This document shows positions 17,046-25,502 of a stretch of DNA of 64,000 bases, in pieces; within the stretch, counting starts at the first letter, position 1, and every line of letters starts with the position of its first letter. The translations under genes and the position numbers were made by a program. The notes under the pieces were generated by a model. It was not told the DNA's origin. It was given only the letters and a program-made list of their open reading frames with translations, and did not search any database. The stretch lies in the NCBI RefSeq assembly GCF_009017495.1, contig NZ_CP044987.1, positions 1-64,000 of the forward strand. Reading direction: 5' to 3'. This DNA is from Deinococcus sp. AJ005 (GTDB lineage: Bacteria > Deinococcota > Deinococci > Deinococcales > Deinococcaceae).

Positions 17046-17099
17046 GAAAGCAACGTTGAAACATATATTGAGATCAATATATGTTTCAACGTTGCTTTC
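17046..17099. repeat. 26-bp perfect inverted repeat at the end of parB (partition site or terminator)
   Basis: Two perfect 26-bp arms (17046-17071 and 17074-17099) are separated by GA. Each arm contains the octamer CAACGTTG extended as AACGTTGAAA, the same motif found upstream of parA. The right arm overlaps the last codons and stop of parB. It may be a centromere-like site bound by the ParB protein, a terminator, or both. Confidence 0.75.
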
Positions 17100-17412
17100 G
17101 GCGTTCCCGTTCCAGCTTCTCTTCAACTGCATCGAGCAACCAGGCGTGCCGTGAGGCAGGTCGACGTCCCCTGGCCTGGGCGTGGCGCAGCCGGTCGATT
17201 TCCTGCAACGTACTTTCATAGACCCGCAACTGCACGTTTTTCAACTCGTCGGTGACAGTAGACTTGCCGCCCTCGCCCGAATCGGAAGCCGGCGCCATAG
17301 GCATAGAGGTGAGGTCGGCGGCCACGGTACCGCCGCGCCGAATGATTTCCTGCACGCGGTCCTCGGGAATATCGGCAGCGACCACACGCTTCGGAGCCCG
17401 GGAGATCGCCAT
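17086..17412 (-). CDS. ParB-like ribbon-helix-helix partition protein
   Basis: A 108-residue protein following parA by two bases. The N-terminal half is basic, flexible and contains an alternative start-like MPMAPAS region; the C-terminal half (KNVQLRVYESTLQEIDRLRH, then SRHAWLLDAVEEKLERE) has the beta-alpha-alpha pattern of ribbon-helix-helix DNA-binding proteins. Small RHH proteins act as the centromere-binding partner of short ParA ATPases in type Ib partition systems and usually repress their own operon. The repeats upstream of parA and at the end of this gene are likely binding sites. Confidence 0.72.
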   Translation of the reverse strand: MAISRAPKRVVAADIPEDRVQEIIRRGGTVAADLTSMPMAPASDSGEGGKSTVTDELKNVQLRVYESTLQEIDRLRHAQARGRRPASRHAWLLDAVEEKLERERRKQR

Positions 17413-17414
17413 GC

Positions 17415-18086
17415 CTACTCTCCCCCACTCGCAGCGGCCTGTGCCTTCTGGCCTACCACCTGCCGGTAGAGTCGCTCGAACTCCTGTGTCGCCTTGGAAT
17501 CATGCGGGTGAAGCTCCAGCACACTCAGGCCCTGAGCTGCGGCGTTGGAATACGCCTTGCGGTTGCCGAGCGAGGTGTCCAGATACTCCAGGGCGTCGGT
17601 GTCTTTCAAGGCCTCGGCTGCGTCGTCGTTGTCGCTGCCCCGGGGATCGGCACGGTTCAGGAAGGCGTAGGCCCTCAGATCCGGGTTGACGGTCCGAATC
17701 TCCTCGATCAACCGGGCGACTTTTGCCAGGGTCCACACGTCGAAACTCCGGGGGTTGAACGGAACCAGATAGACGTCGGCCAGCGTGAGCGCTGCCCGCT
17801 GGCTGGTGGTGTCGCGGCCTCCCGTATCGACCACCACGTCCGCGAACTTGCTGGACAGACGCTGGAGTTCCTGGCGGGCCGCCTTGCCCGTCAACTGGAC
17901 GGCGGTATAGCCCGCCTTCCCTTCCAGGCGTTCGTTCCGCCAGGCAGAGAAATCCGTGGCGGTTTCCTGATCGTCCGCGTCGACCAGCAGGACGTCGCGG
18001 CCGTCGCGCGCAAGCGCGACGGCCAGATTGGTCGCCACCGTCGATTTGCCGCTCCCACCTTTGATACCGCCCACCACATAGATCAT
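17415..18086 (-). CDS. parA: ParA-family partition ATPase
   Basis: A 223-residue deviant-Walker ATPase. KGGSGKST (residues 9-16) carries the signature lysine, followed by DVLLVDADDQETATDF and VVVDTGGRDTTSQ as later motifs. The short length and lack of an N-terminal HTH domain fit type Ib ParA. The ATG at 18086 is chosen because GGAG lies six bases upstream; an ATG four codons earlier (18098) is possible. It drives segregation of the replicon with the downstream RHH protein. Confidence 0.88.
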   Translation of the reverse strand: MIYVVGGIKGGSGKSTVATNLAVALARDGRDVLLVDADDQETATDFSAWRNERLEGKAGYTAVQLTGKAARQELQRLSSKFADVVVDTGGRDTTSQRAALTLADVYLVPFNPRSFDVWTLAKVARLIEEIRTVNPDLRAYAFLNRADPRGSDNDDAAEALKDTDALEYLDTSLGNRKAYSNAAAQGLSVLELHPHDSKATQEFERLYRQVVGQKAQAAASGGE

Positions 18087-18100
18087 GTCATTCTCCATTC

Positions 18101-18410
18101 CAGATCAAACGTCATCTGTAACGTTGAAATTGATCTGGCGTTCTGTTCAGTTTAGCAGACGTTCCGGGGTATCAGTCGGGATGCCGTGCAGACTGTCAAC
18201 TCCGTCGCTTCGACGGAGTGAGTCATGTTGATCGAGACTCTAAAATAGACGTTTCCCGTAACGTTAAAACCAAGGTGATCATCGTCCAGGTTGAGAAGAC
18301 CCGACGGACCTATGCGTGCCTGTCTCTCGTCCCATTCAACGTATGTCTGGCTTGCAAAAGCACGTTAAAACTCAAGCCAGATCAAACGTCATTCGTGACG
18401 TTGAAAATGA
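18101..18410. repeat. cluster of ACGTT(G/T)AAA partition/operator sites upstream of parA
   Basis: A 33-bp unit at 18101-18133 recurs at 18378-18410 with 29 of 33 bases identical. Each unit contains AAACGTCAT, a 5-7 base spacer and (A/G)ACGTTGAAA, that is, an imperfect inverted repeat around ACGTT. Related copies are AACGTTAAAA at 18260-18269 and CACGTTAAAA at 18361-18370. This stretch has no gene and covers the parA promoter, so it is a probable operator and centromere (parS) region. Confidence 0.7.
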
Positions 18411-18415
18411 CCTGC

Positions 18416-19006
18416 CTAACAGATGCCCTGGGCGGTCATGTCCTGCACGACGCTGGACGACTGTGGAAGCTGCAGGCGGGCGAGCCGCTCCGCCACTTCC
18501 GGAATCGTGACCGGGGGACGCCGGAACGGGGCCACGAGTTTGCGCAGCACCCGGCAGGTGGCTTGGAGATCCCAGGCCAGCACCGGAGCCAGCCAGAGGT
18601 CGGGATGAATGACCTGGGGCGCGCGGGCCGGAAGCGCATGACCCGGAAAATCACTCAGATTGAAGGTCAGCAGGTGGGGTGCGCCGCTCTGAATGGCGGC
18701 AGCCAGCACATGCCGGTCGTCAGGATCTGGCAGCGTCAGTTTGGAAATGAGGGGACGAAACCCGGTGACCGACGCTCCAGGAAGGGCCCGGTTCATCAGC
18801 GCCAGGGTCTGATCCAGCGGTCCACGGGGAAGACCACGGTCACGCACGAGGGCGTTGATCCATTCCTCGTTGACGTCTGCCGACCAGCGCAACCGGCAAC
18901 GCTGCTCGATGGCGAGACGGATCAGCAGGTCGCGCAGCAGGGAAGGGTAGAGGATGTTGGCATCGCAGAACGCCTCCGGCGGTGCGGTGGTCAAACCACC
19001 GGTCAC
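18416..19006 (-). CDS. PIN-domain toxin
   Basis: A 196-residue PIN-family endoribonuclease, usually a translation-blocking toxin. The first acidic residue is in FCDANILYPSLLRDLL and the later ones in DPDDRHVLAAAI and TFNLSDFP, the order expected for the PIN_3 type. The GTG start overlaps the stop of the upstream antitoxin (GTGA); longer in-frame starts would run into that gene. The pair is next to parAB, consistent with a role in plasmid maintenance. Confidence 0.8.
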   Translation of the reverse strand: MTGGLTTAPPEAFCDANILYPSLLRDLLIRLAIEQRCRLRWSADVNEEWINALVRDRGLPRGPLDQTLALMNRALPGASVTGFRPLISKLTLPDPDDRHVLAAAIQSGAPHLLTFNLSDFPGHALPARAPQVIHPDLWLAPVLAWDLQATCRVLRKLVAPFRRPPVTIPEVAERLARLQLPQSSSVVQDMTAQGIC

Positions 19007-19461
19007 TTCAGCGTGGCCTTGTACTCCGCCGCATACAGGTCCAGATCCTCGGAGAGTTGGCTCAGGGCGTCTGCCGCCGCGTGGCGCTGTGCGCATTCCG
19101 TCTGGTACGCCAGCAGATCGGCCACCGCGATGCGGTGGTGCTTGCCGACCATGCGGTAGGGAATCTCGCCGGTCTGGAGCAGAGTGTTTACGACGTGGGG
19201 GCGGCTGACGCCCAGCAAACGCGCAGCACGTGCCGGCGTCACCTCTTCCTCGGTGGTCACCAGAGCCACCGTATGTCCGGCCCCCAGTTCCTGGAGCGAG
19301 GTCTGGAGCAACTTCGCCAGCAGCGGCGTGAGCGTAATCCGCTGGGCCTGCGTCCCCTCACCGAAGAGGATCTCCACCTGACCACCAGCCTGCGCGAGAT
19401 GCTCGGCCAGCGTTCTGAGGTGTTCCCGATCTTCGTGTGGGGGGGTGAAAGCGATGGTCAT
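19003..19461 (-). CDS. excisionase-type HTH antitoxin
   Basis: A 152-residue protein with a central helix-turn-helix of the excisionase/MerR type (TPARAARLLGVSRPHVVNTL, then IPYRMVGKHHRIAVADLLAY). Such proteins are the known partners of PIN_3 toxins. The C-terminal helix would neutralise the toxin and the HTH would repress the promoter. It is encoded first, with four-base overlap to the toxin. Confidence 0.8.
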   Translation of the reverse strand: MTIAFTPPHEDREHLRTLAEHLAQAGGQVEILFGEGTQAQRITLTPLLAKLLQTSLQELGAGHTVALVTTEEEVTPARAARLLGVSRPHVVNTLLQTGEIPYRMVGKHHRIAVADLLAYQTECAQRHAAADALSQLSEDLDLYAAEYKATLK

Positions 19462-19539
19462 ACGAACAGTCTAGCGTAGTTAACTGAAACAACTGAAACC
19501 ATGAGCATGAGAGGCTTCGCGAAAATAGATGTTGAAAAT

Positions 19540-19570
19540 AACGTTGTTAGACACGTTATAATAACGTTGT
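19540..19570. repeat. further AACGTTGT repeats before the HNH gene
   Basis: AACGTTGT occurs at 19540-19547 and 19563-19570, with ACGTTAT between them and GTTGAAAATAACG just before. The local sequence is AT-rich, and the core ACGTT matches the sites near parA. They could be extra partition sites or an operator of the divergent genes around them. Confidence 0.4.
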
Positions 19571-19630
19571 ATCTAGGATATTTTACAATGTTTGATTTTG
19601 CATGATTTTGCCGACTGGAGGCTGATAAAG

Positions 19631-19939
19631 GTGAGGCGATCAAAGAATTACGCTACGGTCAAAGATGTAAACACGGGTCAGCGCCGCAAGCTGCACCGCG
19701 TTCTGGCTGAGCATGCCCTGGGTCGGCCCCTGTTGCCCGGCGAAGTTGTTCACCACAAGGACGGCGACTGCACCAACAACGCGATCGAGAACCTGATCGT
19801 TCTTCCGAGTCAGCGCTACCACGCCCACATCGAGTACCACCTCCGCTGCACGCGGCGCGGCATGCCCTTTCTCTTCCCTGAATTGTTGAGCGGCGTTCAA
19901 CAGGAACGGCCCGGCACGCTGTTTGAGTATCTCCACTGA
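19631..19939 (+). CDS. HNH endonuclease-like protein
   Basis: A 102-residue HNH_3-type protein. The motif VVHHKDGDCTNNAIENL holds the two histidines and the asparagines of the HNH nuclease fold. The GTG start follows GGAGG; the frame is open from a TTG at 19592, but without ribosome-binding site. Small HNH proteins of this kind are often homing-type or phage-derived nucleases. It stands alone. Confidence 0.65.
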   Translation: MRRSKNYATVKDVNTGQRRKLHRVLAEHALGRPLLPGEVVHHKDGDCTNNAIENLIVLPSQRYHAHIEYHLRCTRRGMPFLFPELLSGVQQERPGTLFEYLH

Positions 19940-19957
19940 GGTGTGGTGGTGCAGGCG

Positions 19958-20071
19958 TCAGGTGAAGATGATCGGTATCAGAACAAGCGGCAGGTCCGGA
20001 TACCGGGTGCATTCCAGGTGCCGCAGCCGGGCCAGCACGGGCATCTGCTCCGGATCAGTGGTCCTGGTCAT
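19958..20071 (-). CDS. 37-codon ORF overlapping the AbiEi-like gene (possible remnant)
   Basis: A short frame beginning MTRTTDPEQMPVLARL overlaps the last 17 bases of the AbiEi-like gene, the usual arrangement for the AbiEii toxin. It stops after 37 codons and has no nucleotidyltransferase motif. It may be a remnant of a lost partner or chance. Confidence 0.2.
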   Translation of the reverse strand: MTRTTDPEQMPVLARLRHLECTRYPDLPLVLIPIIFT

Positions 20072-20693
20072 GGCTCAGCACCTCCAGATCGTGGCCGAGG
20101 ATTTTCCAGACTCCCTGGTCTTTGCCCATCGCCACCAGGGTGTGGACAGAAGCCTCTGGGCGGCGGAGGTAGTTTTTCAATCCTTCAAGATACAGCTCCC
20201 GGCCGTACCGGGAGCTGTATCGCAGCAGATCGGTCAGCGTCTTTTCCGCCGTGTAAGTGGTCAGTGACCGGCCCCGCACGTCCTGCACGGCGAGACCGGC
20301 GCCGTAGAACTTGGTGCCGAAATAAAACACCTCCAGCCTCGGGTAGTCCAGCACCGGGCGGCGGTGGTTGGCCGGGACGGCGAACTGGAGGGCAGCGGGC
20401 CGGGTGGTGGTCAGTCCGTGCAGGTGCAGCGCGCTCACCAGGCAGGGCCGGGCGTACGGAAAACGGAGCTGGACCTCGAGGAGATCGTCTTGTTCTGACG
20501 GCACACTCTCCAGCCCACCAGTGTCGGCCAGTCGATAGACCCCCCGCTGGGGACGTTCGATCATGCCGCTCCGCAGCAGTCGGGTCAGGGTGGTGCCGGG
20601 GATGCCGGCGCCAGCGGCATCCCCGGCGGTCAGGTAACCGCCCCGACGCGCGAAGAGGTCCAGCACCCGGTCAGTCATGGGCGTGTCGTTCAT
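20055..20693 (-). CDS. AbiEi-like type IV antitoxin / abortive-infection regulator
   Basis: A 212-residue protein with an N-terminal winged helix (VLDLFARRGGYLTAGDAAGAG, TTLTRLLRSGMIERPQRGVY) and the AbiEi_4-type C-terminal domain (TAEKTLTDLLRYSSRYG, EGLKNYLRRP). In known systems AbiEi represses and neutralises the nucleotidyltransferase toxin AbiEii. No AbiEii gene follows; only a 37-codon frame is present. It may be a solitary regulator or half of a decayed system. Confidence 0.75.
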   Translation of the reverse strand: MNDTPMTDRVLDLFARRGGYLTAGDAAGAGIPGTTLTRLLRSGMIERPQRGVYRLADTGGLESVPSEQDDLLEVQLRFPYARPCLVSALHLHGLTTTRPAALQFAVPANHRRPVLDYPRLEVFYFGTKFYGAGLAVQDVRGRSLTTYTAEKTLTDLLRYSSRYGRELYLEGLKNYLRRPEASVHTLVAMGKDQGVWKILGHDLEVLSHDQDH

Positions 20694-20813
20694 AACTGTA
20701 GGAAGTGTATCAGACTACTCCTACAGTTCTGAACATCGACTGTTTGCATCTCTGAAGGCTTGTTTTCAGTCAGGGGCGCCGACCCCAGAGTTAAGTCATG
20801 TTAACTATGGGGT

Positions 20814-21755
20814 ATGGGAATGCAACTGGATGTCTACCGTGTAGAGATTTTTGACCGGGCGAGAGCCTGGACAGACCTCAACCCTGAGGAGAGGAGACGG
20901 AGAGGAGTTGAAGCTTGCCGGGACCGGGACACCGAAGCGCTCTGGAGTCTGACCGAGGCTTACCTCACCCTATACGGCACAAGCGGAACAGGCACCACTC
21001 CACGAACCCTCAGAACGTATCGCTGGGCTGTAAATAGATTCCTCGACTATGCCGGGCATCAAGCGGTCAACCTCCTGCGCGCGACTTCAGCAGATGGGGT
21101 GCGGTTCGTGCGTGCGACGGAGGCTGAAGGGCTCAGCGCCTCAAGTACACGGGTGCAACTCGCCGGGGTTCGTCTGCTCTATTCGGCGCTGCGCTGGGCT
21201 GAGGTCACACAGGCTGCCCCTTTTTCAGACGTCAAACCGGTACGAGAAAAAACAGCACCCTGGGACAAGCGCACCCCCTACACCCACGAAGAGCTGCAGG
21301 CCCTCGTGGCCGCCGCCGACGCCCGGATGCGCGCGCAACTCCTGCTCTGCGCCCATGGCGGACTGCGGGTGAGCGAGACTCTAGATTTGCACTGGGACGA
21401 CGTGACCATAGAGGCTAGAGTGCTGACGGTTCGCAACGGCAAGGGCGGCAAACAACGCCGGGTAGCGATGGGGGAGAGCCTGAAGACAGCGCTGGAGGCC
21501 CTCCCTGAAGGCGACTGGGTAATCGGGGGCAGCTACCCCGCTGCGGTCGAGCGCCTGCAGCGGCTCTGTACCCGCGCCGGCGTCCCTTACCGGGGACATC
21601 ACGCGCTGCGGCATTACGCGGGTACGCGGTTGACACGGGAGGGAGCTTCACTCGACGATGTCGCCCGGCACTTGGGCCACGCGGCGCTGGAGACGGCGCG
21701 CATCTATGCCAAATGGAGCGATGAAGGGCTGAGGGGACGTATGGCGGGATGGTAG
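20814..21755 (+). CDS. tyrosine recombinase / integrase
   Basis: A 313-residue XerC/D-like recombinase. The N-terminal SAM-like domain covers residues about 40-150; the catalytic domain has R185 (GLRVSE), K213 (KGGKQ), H263-x-x-R266 (HALRH), H289 (LGHA) and the nucleophile Y298 (IYAKW). The set is complete. It may resolve plasmid multimers or move an accessory block. ATG at 20820 is an alternative start. It separates the toxin-antitoxin region from the CoCoNuT-like operon. Confidence 0.9.
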   Translation: MGMQLDVYRVEIFDRARAWTDLNPEERRRRGVEACRDRDTEALWSLTEAYLTLYGTSGTGTTPRTLRTYRWAVNRFLDYAGHQAVNLLRATSADGVRFVRATEAEGLSASSTRVQLAGVRLLYSALRWAEVTQAAPFSDVKPVREKTAPWDKRTPYTHEELQALVAAADARMRAQLLLCAHGGLRVSETLDLHWDDVTIEARVLTVRNGKGGKQRRVAMGESLKTALEALPEGDWVIGGSYPAAVERLQRLCTRAGVPYRGHHALRHYAGTRLTREGASLDDVARHLGHAALETARIYAKWSDEGLRGRMAGW

Positions 21756-22243
21756 GCAGCTCAACAGAATTTCGGTCCTAGAACGTTTCGGCACTGCCCT
21801 TGCACCCGCCCGAAACCAGTTGCGAGCTGTTCAACGGAGTGCTGGACCACACGTTGGTGGGTGGGCAGCCCAGCGAATCAGGTCTGGGTCTCTTTTCCAA
21901 CCTGCTGCGTGCGTAGCTCTGCAACGACAGTGCCCTGGACACGGCGTGAATGGGCCCAGATCTCTGTTCCCGGCCGTCGGGTCTTCGTGAGGCACCCTGG
22001 GCCGGCTCCAAAGTTTGCAGCAGTCCAGTTTCACCTGGTACAGGCCGATCCGGGGCACCCCGGTTCTTTACGGAGTCATCGCGACCGCCCAAGTCAGACA
22101 GCAGTGACAGGGAAAATACTTTGCTGGGGGCATGGGCTCACACCGCGATCGGACTCTGCAACTCTCGGCATCCTCCAACTTTGCCTTCTGCTGCCGTAAA
22201 ACTCTCCTCGCACAGCGCGCAGCGGCGCTATCTTGAGGCGCAC
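21756..22243. other. gene-free stretch after the integrase
   Basis: No convincing gene. A short frame from about 21783 to 21917 reads like a protein end (ETSCELFNGVLDHTLVGG) but has no start or length to support it and may be a remnant. The promoter of the following eight-gene operon should lie here. Confidence 0.4.
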
Positions 22244-22705
22244 ATGCCCAAATGGTCCGGCCGCGTCTTCTTTCCCACCTCCGGTGCTGCCAACCGCGCC
22301 CTGGCCCAGGGCCGGTATCCGCGTTTCCAGCCGGAGAGCTGGAAACGTCCGGACCGTGGCCCGCGACGTGACCTCCACCGGGAACAACTGGACAGCATCC
22401 TGATCACTCTGCAGTACGGCCTCAACCACATGTCCGCCCGCCATCTCCAGCTGCTGGAGACTCTGTTGCAAGACGCGGAAGAGCGCAACCGCCACCGTTG
22501 GGCACCGCAAACGCTGGGTGGCGTCTCAGATGGCCTGCGTTCCATCAAGGGCGAGTGGGGCCGGCGGCAGTCGATGCTGAACGGGGAGGTTTTGCTGGAG
22601 CGGTGGCCCACGGCGCTGCATCCCCGCAGCCTGACCAGTTGGTCGGTGCAGGATGCCTCCACCCTGGAGGACCGCTGGGCGCAGTTCATGGATGAGCCGT
22701 CGTGA
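22244..22705 (+). CDS. first gene of CoCoNuT/TerY-P-like operon, unknown
   Basis: A 153-residue basic helical protein starting MPKWSGRVFF. The vWA gene starts on its stop (GTGA), which makes it part of the operon. A central segment (ITLQYGLNHMSARHLQLLET) is probably a long amphipathic helix. I recognise no domain. Its constant coupling to the vWA gene could be tested in other genomes. Confidence 0.6.
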   Translation: MPKWSGRVFFPTSGAANRALAQGRYPRFQPESWKRPDRGPRRDLHREQLDSILITLQYGLNHMSARHLQLLETLLQDAEERNRHRWAPQTLGGVSDGLRSIKGEWGRRQSMLNGEVLLERWPTALHPRSLTSWSVQDASTLEDRWAQFMDEPS

Positions 22706-23379
22706 GTCTCGCGGGCATCCTCAGTCAGATCACCGTTCAGGCTCCCCGTCCCCTGCCTGTCCTCCTGCTCATCGACGTGAGCGGCTCGATGGCGGAGGAC
22801 GGGAAGCTGGCCGCGCTGAACACAGCGCTGCGCGACATGGTCCAAGCCTTCGGCGAGGAACGCACCGGCGGCGCGGAGATTCAGGTCACGGTGTTGACGT
22901 TCGGTGGCCGTGAGGCGCGCGTCCACCTTCCTCTACAGCCCGCGAGGGACGTGCGCTACGAGGTGATGGAGGCGGCCGGTCATACGCCCCTGGGGTCGGT
23001 GCTCGCCCTCGCGACCCGTATCCTGGAGGACCGCACGCTGATTCCTGGCCGTGCTTACCGGCCCACAGTGATCCTGGTGTCCGACGGCGTCCCCACCGAC
23101 GACTGGGAAGAGCCGCTGGAGGCCTTGCTCGGCGCGCCGCGTGCTTCGAAGGCGCTGCGCCTGGCCCTGGCCGTCGGAGAAGACGCCGATCTCGACGTGC
23201 TGACGCGCTTCGCCGGAGACGGACAGGTCCGGCAGGCACACGAGGCCCGGCAGCTGCGGCGCTTCTTCCGTTTCGTGACCATGAGTGTGACCGCGCGCTC
23301 GCGCTCGGCGACACCGGATCAGCCGGTGACGTTGCCCGACCTGGGAGAGGACGACGGCTTTGACGACCTGGATGCCTGA
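22702..23379 (+). CDS. vWA-domain protein, TerY-like
   Basis: A 225-residue von Willebrand A domain. The metal-binding MIDAS motif is DVSGSMAED (residues about 22-30), followed by the threonine segment TPLGSV and VILVSDGVPTDDW. The size and lack of membrane anchors fit TerY. In TerY-P triads the vWA protein works with a PP2C phosphatase and a kinase, exactly the next two genes. It presumably acts as a metal-dependent scaffold in the cytoplasm. Confidence 0.88.
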   Translation: MSLAGILSQITVQAPRPLPVLLLIDVSGSMAEDGKLAALNTALRDMVQAFGEERTGGAEIQVTVLTFGGREARVHLPLQPARDVRYEVMEAAGHTPLGSVLALATRILEDRTLIPGRAYRPTVILVSDGVPTDDWEEPLEALLGAPRASKALRLALAVGEDADLDVLTRFAGDGQVRQAHEARQLRRFFRFVTMSVTARSRSATPDQPVTLPDLGEDDGFDDLDA

Positions 23380-24118
23380 GCAGAGCGTGCGCTTCGGCGC
23401 TTCGGTGACTGGCCCCGCCCACCGGGAAGCCGACCTCCCCAACCAGGACGCGTGGACGGCGGGGCAGTTCCGGACTGCCGACAGCACGGTGGTGCAGTAC
23501 CTGACTGTCTGCGATGGTCTGGGTTCCCGGCCGCGCGCACGCGAAGGCGCGCGCGCGGCCACGCGTGCTGCCCGTCTCGCCATACGCCACTGGGGACCAG
23601 CGGCGCAGGCCTCGCCCGGCCAGCTGGTCCGGCTGGTCGAGCTGCTCTGGCGTCTAGAAGTCTCGGCACATGATCCCCAGACGTGCGCGACCACCTGTCT
23701 GATCGCGGCGGTGCAGACCAAAGGGGACTGTTCCCGCATCACGGTCGCCACGCTGGGTGACGGCCTCGCCGCATACAGCGAGAACGGAGTCGTGACGACG
23801 GTGGGTGGACGCGGGGACGGGTATGCCAACCAGACGGTCGCCCTGGGTACACCGCATCACATGGACGCGTGGGCCACCCGGACCTGGGAGACGGCGACCC
23901 CCTTCAGCTTGATGCTCGCCACAGACGGAGTCGCCGACGATCTGCGTCCAGCCGCCCTCCCGGCGTTCGTCGACTGGCTCGACGGTGTGGGTCGGCACAC
24001 ACCCCGGGCACGTGGTCCGACCCTGCGGCGGGCGCTCGAGCGCTGGCCGGTTCCCGGCCACAGTGACGACAAGACGATCGCGGTCCTGCAGATGCAGAGG
24101 AACCGAGGCAAAGAGTGA
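23372..24118 (+). CDS. PP2C-type serine/threonine phosphatase
   Basis: A 248-residue metal-dependent phosphatase. The metal ligands are in LPNQDAW, CDGLGS, TLGDG, ATDGVADDL and SDDKT, in the order of the PP2C family; the common NED is NQD. It overlaps the vWA gene by eight bases. A TTG four codons earlier is possible. It would remove phosphates added by the kinase encoded next. Confidence 0.88.
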   Translation: MPEQSVRFGASVTGPAHREADLPNQDAWTAGQFRTADSTVVQYLTVCDGLGSRPRAREGARAATRAARLAIRHWGPAAQASPGQLVRLVELLWRLEVSAHDPQTCATTCLIAAVQTKGDCSRITVATLGDGLAAYSENGVVTTVGGRGDGYANQTVALGTPHHMDAWATRTWETATPFSLMLATDGVADDLRPAALPAFVDWLDGVGRHTPRARGPTLRRALERWPVPGHSDDKTIAVLQMQRNRGKE

Positions 24119-24128
24119 AGGTGACAGT

Positions 24129-25502
24129 GTGAAAGTAAAGGATGAGGGAGGACGCCAGCACGTCCTGACAGGCGAACTGGGGTCCGGTGGACAGGGTGTG
24201 GTGTACCTCACTGCGGACGACCGGTACGTGGTGAAGGTGCTCCGGCTCTCGGAAGCCGAGGCGCGCGAGAGCTGGACGCGCCGTCTGAGCAGCGTGCTGA
24301 CACTGCCGCTGGAGGATCTACGAGTCACGCGCCCTATCCGGCTGCTCGCGCGGCCCAACGTCGGGTACGTCATGGAACGCGTTCCTGGAGCTCAGCCGCT
24401 GTCCACTCTGTCGGCCATTCCTCACGCGGCCCCCTCCGCCGTCGACTGGTACCGGGAGACCGGCAGCCTCCGCCGGCGGCTCACAGTCCTGGCGAGGACA
24501 GCGGGCGTGCTGAGCCGCCTGCATGCCCGGGGCATGGTGTACGGTGACCCCTCGCCCACCAACGTCCTGTTCGACGAAGCACTGAACGTGCACCTGATCG
24601 ACGCCGATAACTTGCAGTACGCCTCTCGCCCCAGCGCGCAACGGATTCTCACCCCCTGGTTCGCCGCACCCGAGGTCTACGCGGGTCGCAGCGGCGTCAA
24701 CACGCTTACGGACGCTTTCGCCTTTGCGGCGATGGCCTTCCAGGCCCTGACCCTGTTGCATCCCCTGCTCGGGGATCAGGTGAGCGAGAACAGTGCAGAG
24801 GCCGAAGAGGCCGCCCTGCGTGGGGAATGGCCCTGGGTCGATCATCCCGCAGATGACCGCAACCGGGCCCAGCATGGCCTGCCCCGCGCCGTGGTACTCA
24901 CGCCCACGCTGCGCGGGCTCGCCCAGCAGACCTTCGGGGAAGGCCTGCTGGACGTGACGCGCCGACCGGGCCTCGCCAGCTGGGAAGAGGCCCTCTGGGA
25001 GGCGGTCGATCGTCTGTTGCGCTGCCCCGCATGTGGAGAGGACGCCGACCACGCTCTCCCGGAGTGCCCCTGGTGCGCCGCTCCGCAGCCTGGCCACGTT
25101 CAGGTCCAGGTCCACGTGGCCGACTCGGAAAGCGAGGCCCTCGCCCACACCCTCGGGCTGCCCCTGCCCGACCGTCCGGTCGCGCCCCTCATCTGCGGTC
25201 CCGGGCTCCCCTGCCTGGTTCTGCCCCGGCATGTCACCGGGCAGCCCGAAGGGCAGGCCCATGTGGAACTGGTGTTCGACGGTGAACGGCTGCAGGTGCG
25301 CAGCCTGGATGGCCGTCCCTATACCCTGCAACGAACACAGCGCGATAAGGACGACGTGTCCGTCGACCCGCAGGCCCGTCCGAAGCGGTTTCCCCTGCTG
25401 CCCGGCCGCAGCGCCTGGGAGTTGCACCTCGGGGAGTTGGATGGCCGTCACCGCTACCTGACCTTCGACCGGGTGCTGGAGGTGAGTCGTGCGGGCGCAT
25501 GA
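24129..25502 (+). CDS. protein kinase with zinc-ribbon, TerY-P kinase type
   Basis: A 457-residue kinase. The glycine loop is GSGGQGVVY, the ATP lysine VVKV, the catalytic loop YGDPSPTNV and the metal aspartate in IDADN in place of DFG; APEVY follows. After the kinase core (to about residue 300) there is a four-cysteine ribbon (CPACGEDADHALPECPWC) and a beta-rich C-terminal domain. This architecture is known from the kinases of TerY-P triads. GTG at 24129 is the likely start, 10 bases after the phosphatase stop. Confidence 0.85.
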   Translation: MKVKDEGGRQHVLTGELGSGGQGVVYLTADDRYVVKVLRLSEAEARESWTRRLSSVLTLPLEDLRVTRPIRLLARPNVGYVMERVPGAQPLSTLSAIPHAAPSAVDWYRETGSLRRRLTVLARTAGVLSRLHARGMVYGDPSPTNVLFDEALNVHLIDADNLQYASRPSAQRILTPWFAAPEVYAGRSGVNTLTDAFAFAAMAFQALTLLHPLLGDQVSENSAEAEEAALRGEWPWVDHPADDRNRAQHGLPRAVVLTPTLRGLAQQTFGEGLLDVTRRPGLASWEEALWEAVDRLLRCPACGEDADHALPECPWCAAPQPGHVQVQVHVADSESEALAHTLGLPLPDRPVAPLICGPGLPCLVLPRHVTGQPEGQAHVELVFDGERLQVRSLDGRPYTLQRTQRDKDDVSVDPQARPKRFPLLPGRSAWELHLGELDGRHRYLTFDRVLEVSRAGA

